Part shown: in pieces, positions 60,116 to 64,000 of the stretch
Layout of the letters: each line of letters starts with the position of its first letter
Position numbering within the stretch: the stretch's first letter is position 1
Assembly (NCBI GenBank): GCA_019426215.1
Contig: CM033393.1
Span: 25,608,591-25,672,590, forward strand
DNA length: 64,000 nucleotides
From: Buddleja alternifolia
Lineage: Eukaryota > Streptophyta > Magnoliopsida > Lamiales > Scrophulariaceae
Direction of reading: 5' to 3'
Notes under the pieces: model-generated
Databases searched by the model: none
The model's input: only the letters and a program-made list of their open reading frames with translations
Told to the model about the DNA's origin: nothing
Made by a program: the position numbers and the translations under genes

Positions 60116-61462
60116 ATGGCAAGATTAAGATCCGGAAATTTGTATCGAGGGGAGAGTTCGGGAGTGAACAAAGGCAAGGCTGTTAAACAAGAGGTAAACA
60201 CTCCAAGGAAAGAGGGTACTATCAGACAATTTTGCAAGAGACTTGGTGGATTTGAGCTTCACAAGGAAAGATCTATAGGAGTAAAGAAGATGTTCATGAT
60301 CGCCATAAGGTAACACTTATTCTTGTCATACTTTGCTACTACTCCGAGGATGATAATACGTGCTTGGGTGAAAGAGTTCTATGCTAGTAGTGCAAGCACG
60401 GAGTCAAGAAAAAAATTGCAAAACGGAGTATACAAGGTGATGGTGATAGATAAAGAGGTGGGTTTTTCGAAGGCATAGATGAATGAGTATATGAATCTTC
60501 CCGTGCCTTCTAAGTGTGCCTACGAGGCATTAGTGGAGCAAGAGGAGTCTAATACCTTGGATTGGAAGATGGACTTGAGATAAATTGCAATTGAAGGAGC
60601 AACGTTTTGTGACAACAAAAAAGAGATACTACTTAAGGATTTGAAGCCGGAGGGGTTCTTTTGGTTCAAGTTCATTAGGTATTGTATCTTGCCTACTAGT
60701 AACCGGTCTTCGGTTAACAAGGAGAGAGCCCTTCTTATTTATTGCATTATGACTTTGAAAAGGGTAGATTGGGCTCAATTCATCTTCGATACTCTATTGG
60801 TTCAAGTAAGGATGATGGGTAGTGAGATGGCTGATCCATGCCTCACTAAGAAGATTCCATTGATATTCCCATCTTTGATTAGAACACTATGTCTCAAGCA
60901 AGGAGTGAGGAGGGAAAGTGATGAGGGATTCAAAAGATCGGGAGTGGATATCGCCTTTAGGGAGGAGAAGAAAGATAAGGCCCCGATACCTAGATTCACC
61001 TGCGAGAGGGGCGAGAGTTCGAAGAAGACCTCCACACCTATTTCCCTTTCTACTATCGCACATGATCTTAAAGCGATGAGGAAAGAACAAAAGGGAATTA
61101 GGGCGACACAGTCCACTATTATGGCGAACATGAGGATGATGGCTCACTACCAAAGGGATCTAGCCTTTGCTATGGATCGTTTGTCGGGAAGGCCTTATTT
61201 CCCGTATCCACCCATTCCCACTTTCCACCATTTGCCCGTTGTTGATGAGAGTGATGATGAGGATCCTGCATCCACCCCGAATGGGGCACGGTCTTGGTTG
61301 CTTTGTATCCTATCCTTTTTTGCTTTTTTATTCAGTTTTTTTCTTTTTCTTTTCGATTTTTTTAAGTTTTTAGTTAGTTTGTTTTTTATGTTATGTTGTT
61401 TTCTTGTGATGCATGCACTTTTGGCATGCATATTTCTTATGCTTGATGGTTTGAAGAGTTGA
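60116..61462 (+). pseudogene. Second ORF with a 'putative plant transposon protein' type domain
   Basis: 60116-60313 opens MARLRSGNLYRGESSGVNKG. A middle part (60340-60640) is readable only across stops and has AWVKEFYASS, the 'V-R-E-F-Y-A-N' block of this domain. 60641-61462 continues with LPTSNRSSVNKERALLIYCI, FDTLLVQVRMMG and LIFPSLIRTLCLKQGV, the matching C-terminal block, then a helical region and an acidic end. It ends with a hydrophobic stretch (61310-61440: FFAFLFSFFLFLFDFFKFLV) which could be a membrane anchor or translated T-rich noncoding sequence. Function is unknown; such ORFs occupy the env-like position of Athila elements. Confidence 0.6.
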
Positions 61463-61619
61463 AATGTTAGATATGTTTCACATTTGGACCCCATGATTAG
61501 AGATGCTTATTTTACTCGAGAAGAGAAGAAGCTTTGTGAGGATGCATTGAAAGTTTAAGCATGTTTTTCAACATCCTTGGTTGTAAGTGTTCTTTTTCCT
61601 TTGTGTATGCTTGTTATAA

Positions 61620-62822
61620 CAACATTGGGGACAATGTTGGATTTGAGTTTGGGGGTAGAAGAGTAATTATTTTGAACTTTGGAAATGCAATCCTAAATTT
61701 TAGCTTGAGTTTGGGGGAAGTTTGTATGATATCATGTTTAAATGCTTCCTTGTTGAAAAATCAAGTAAGAAAATTTTTAGTCCTTCCAATTGATGCATTG
61801 AAATTGATTAACTTGAAAAAAATGGCATGATTTCTTGAAATAATTTGAATTTAATGGAACATATATATCTTTGAAATTGCTCATGGAGACCCTAGACTAG
61901 GATTGATTTCTTAGATGATTCACATTGCACAATAAATCTAGGGTAGAGAAGTTGAGAGGATAACCATCTTGAGACACTTAAGGAGTTTTTCCCGGAAATA
62001 TTAACTTAGATTTTTCATAAGGTTTTAATTTTCAAAGTTCCATGCCTATATACTGTACTATTATGCTAATTTAAGCTAAGCTCAAGACAAAAGAAAGTTT
62101 AATTGAATAAAGGATCTAGTTTTATTTCGTGGCATTTGACACTCGAGTGATTAAATCCTTAGGAGTGTCTTTACAATTAATTCCCTAAAACTATCTAGTT
62201 TGGGAGTCATTGATCTAAAGCTTGTTACATGGGTGCCATAGAAAGCCTAATGGAATAGAACATTGCACATGATCTAGCCTTGATGAAGTTAAATGGAAAG
62301 TTTCATATGAGTTGAAAGTTTGAATGTTTGAAGTAATGAAATTTAAATGGCTATGAGATTGTCTATGATTCTTGTGCTTTGTGATTGATCAAAAGTTGAT
62401 AGATATGGGAATAATGTCAAAAAATTGATAAGGATGGCTCTCGACTATAATGCCTTAGATTTATTTTCACTACACCCTAGGGAGTCTTTTCGAGTGTTGG
62501 TGTCACATGAGCAAAAGTATTCGATATGTATATATACTTGTGAGCTTAAAAGGATGATTTTGTGCCATTCATTCTTGTTAATTATGTTGACATGTATTGA
62601 TTTGATTGAGATTGGGAATTTGTTAGATTTTGTAGGTATATCGTTTGCAAACCCTCACGAGACTATAACTAGTCCTTTTTGGGAAACTTAATGGTTTAAA
62701 GGCTTGTTATACATGCTAAGTGTAATTGTCTACTCCACGAAAGAGAGTTTATTTTTATCTTTGTTTGTTTGTTTTGTTTTGTTTACCTTTGACTGTGTTG
62801 ATGTCTGTCATTGCTCGAGGAC
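61620..62822 (+). other. Conserved noncoding block of the Athila-like family
   Basis: Starts AACATTGGGGACAATGTTGG and GAGTTTGGGGGT (61620-61656), homologous to 13064-13022 on the minus strand. It continues collinearly with the other element (for example TAGTTTGGGAGTCATTGATC at 62198, and GAATAGAACATTGCACATGA near 62254). It ends at 62822 with TTGCTCGAGGAC. The terminal purine tract expected after that point is missing. Confidence 0.78.
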
Positions 62823-64000
62823 GATAGAGTCGAGAATTACATGTTTTATAGTCCTTTAGTTGTATTATTTTCATAGAATTAAGTATGATTTTATATCACA
62901 TAGGCGTGTAATATGTCTATTTTGAGTATCCAGGTATAAATCATAACATTGGAGACAACAAGGATAAAAGTAGCAGAAAGATGGAATTTCAGAGCAAAAG
63001 GTCGAAGAAACCATCGTTCGAACGTGAGGAAGTCTAACGCCCGAACGTTGAGAGAGTTTACTCCCGAACGTGGAGAGCTGTTTCGCACGGATGCCAGGGA
63101 TACTAACATTCGAACATTGAAGTCGGCGGAATAGTTTTGGAAATTTCCAAATTCTACACTTACACGGACTCTTCTCAAACCTCGCCTATAAATACAAGTG
63201 ATGCAGTAAGGTTTAGGGAGCAACGTTTTTCAGAGTTCCTCTCCAACGATATTCCGTCTTTTCCATAGAGAGTTAGACTAGGGTTTTATCTTTTGTAATT
63301 CTCCATAGAAGTAGAGGAAGATTGAAGGAAGAAGAAGATCTATACAGTCATAGGGAGTTTTTGTTATTGTTTATTACTTTCATGAATATTTTAGTTGTTT
63401 TTCATATCATTATGAGTAGCTAAATTTGTAGACTAAGGTCATGCTTAGGCCGAATTATGATTTTTGAGTTATTAAAGTATTTCTCGTATGAATGATTTAT
63501 ATTGCTTTGTGTTATAATCTTGTTCTCAATGCTTAGTGTGTCTATCCAATAAATTTAAGATCTAATGCTTAATTTATCTATTCGGGAGAAAGTGAATTAA
63601 GGTGAAAGAGGGATTCATAACCTCTTCTAAGTTAGTTGATGCTAGCGATAGCTACATACTCCGAATGCTGTTAGCCGAGTTTGTTTGGAGGGATAAATCT
63701 GAATAAATTTGGGGAAAATTCTAGTTTTAATGCATGCAATAGAGATTGCTACAACCAATCTAGTGTAAGTTATCATGAGCGAGGGATCGGCGTGATAATA
63801 ATATTAAGGAATTTTCTACCTTAGAAATATTTATCTGAAATACGAGAATACTAATATAATGAGAATTGATTAATTTGTGTCTATGCATGTGTCTTAGTTG
63901 TTTTTATTCCTTGGTTTTTCACATATTCTAATTGTTGTTTTTGTGAGTTTATGATTTATTTTTCTTTAAGTTTACAATTGCTTGAGTTAATTTACTATTT
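62823..64000 (+). repeat. 3' LTR of the second Athila-like element, partial
   Basis: GATAGAGTCGAGAATTAC onward matches the 5' LTR. The initial T of TGATAG is not present; the junction reads GGACGATAGAG. About 1178 bp are visible of the expected 1289. Confidence 0.9.
63019..63133 (+). repeat. Phased CGAACGT-like array in the 3' LTR, five units of 23 bp
   Basis: CGAACGT at 63019, 63042 and 63065, CGGATGC at 63088 and CGAACAT at 63111, all exactly 23 bases apart. Confidence 0.88.

Larger units (their letters stand above)
41722..64000 (+). mobile_element. Sirevirus (Ty1/copia with env-like gene), nested and running past the window
   Basis: The 5' LTR starts TGTTAGGAAATTTC at 41722 and the matching 3' LTR starts at 55088. 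The interior has gag (44968-47204), protease-integrase (47217-48134), RT-RNase H (48200-49716), a long env-like gene (50523-54809) and the polypurine tract AAAAAGGGGGAAAT. This layout is the Sirevirus genus. It lies inside the 5' LTR of copia B and is itself interrupted by a solo LTR (42575-44182) and the Athila-like element (from 55351). The right end and the second TSD copy are outside the window. Confidence 0.9.
55351..64000 (+). mobile_element. Athila-like Ty3/gypsy element with gag-protease and a second ORF, no RT or integrase
   Basis: The 5' LTR (55351-56639, TGATAGAGTCGAG...) is followed by a tRNA-Asp-type primer site. Then come gag (56766-58030), protease (58031-58996), a spacer, a PTPD-type ORF (60116-61462), a conserved noncoding block, and a 3' LTR starting 62823 that leaves the window. 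CAAGC at 55346-55350 is the left TSD candidate. No RT, RNase H or integrase motif occurs between 58997 and 60115, although the pol-end boundary sequence (AAGCGCTTCTCGGGAGGCAA, 59185-59204) is there. This makes it a non-autonomous deletion derivative related to the element at 9820-15943. Confidence 0.9.

Overview
This window is plant nuclear DNA, most likely from a flowering plant and probably a eudicot. One intron-containing ribosomal protein gene (uL23/RPL23A, 19354-21381) looks intact. Nearly everything else is nested transposable elements typical of plant heterochromatin or gene-poor euchromatin: Ty3/gypsy elements of Tat-like and Athila-like type, Ty1/copia elements including a Sirevirus, a Mutator-like (MULE) transposon, MITEs and solo LTRs. 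Spliceosomal introns, a telo-box/site II promoter, tRNA-primed LTR elements and plant-only domains (plant mobile domain, 'putative plant transposon protein' type domain) support this origin.

Layout. 1-9018: 3' part of a decayed Tat-like Ty3/gypsy element (+): protease remnant, RT, two RNase H-type segments, integrase. An antisense gene with a plant mobile domain (PMD) and its own TATA box (4058-7939, -) lies between integrase and the 3' LTR. 9538-9684: foldback MITE. 9820-15943: complete non-autonomous Athila-like element (-), 5-bp TSD ACGTT, one intact 310-aa ORF, no pol, and a hAT-type MITE in its left LTR. 15949-19080: copia LTR remnants and a probable solo LTR. 19096-21600: RPL23A. 21617-22608: MITEs. 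23126-34489: a broken MULE transposase gene split by a 8.9-kb Ty1/copia element (copia A, 23389-32308, -, TSD AAAAC). 34660-35846: tandem array with 22-bp subunits and higher-order structure, ending in telomere-like repeats.

36069-64000 is a deep nest. A deleted copia element (copia B, -) was entered in its 5' LTR by a Sirevirus (+, from 41722). The Sirevirus received a copia A-family element in its 5' LTR, now a solo LTR at 42575-44182 (TSD ATTCC). Its 3' LTR was entered at 55351 by an Athila-like element that runs off the end of the window. Relative insertion ages follow from this nesting.

How parts relate. The two Athila-like elements (9820-15943 and 55351-end) share a tRNA-Asp-type primer site, a post-gag/pol boundary sequence, and a 1.2-1.3-kb conserved noncoding block bounded by purine-rich motifs, yet carry different ORFs and no RT or integrase. 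They look like non-autonomous relatives depending on an autonomous partner. The most unusual signals are family-specific short words scattered through LTRs and coding parts. The best is a CGAACGT-like motif phased at 22-23 bp in Athila-like LTRs and internal DNA. Others are AGCGT in the Sirevirus and TTCGA in the Tat-like element. Further notable items are an inversion confined to one LTR of copia A, a primer-tract deletion in the last element, and the antisense PMD gene. All coordinates were read by eye; no database search was possible.
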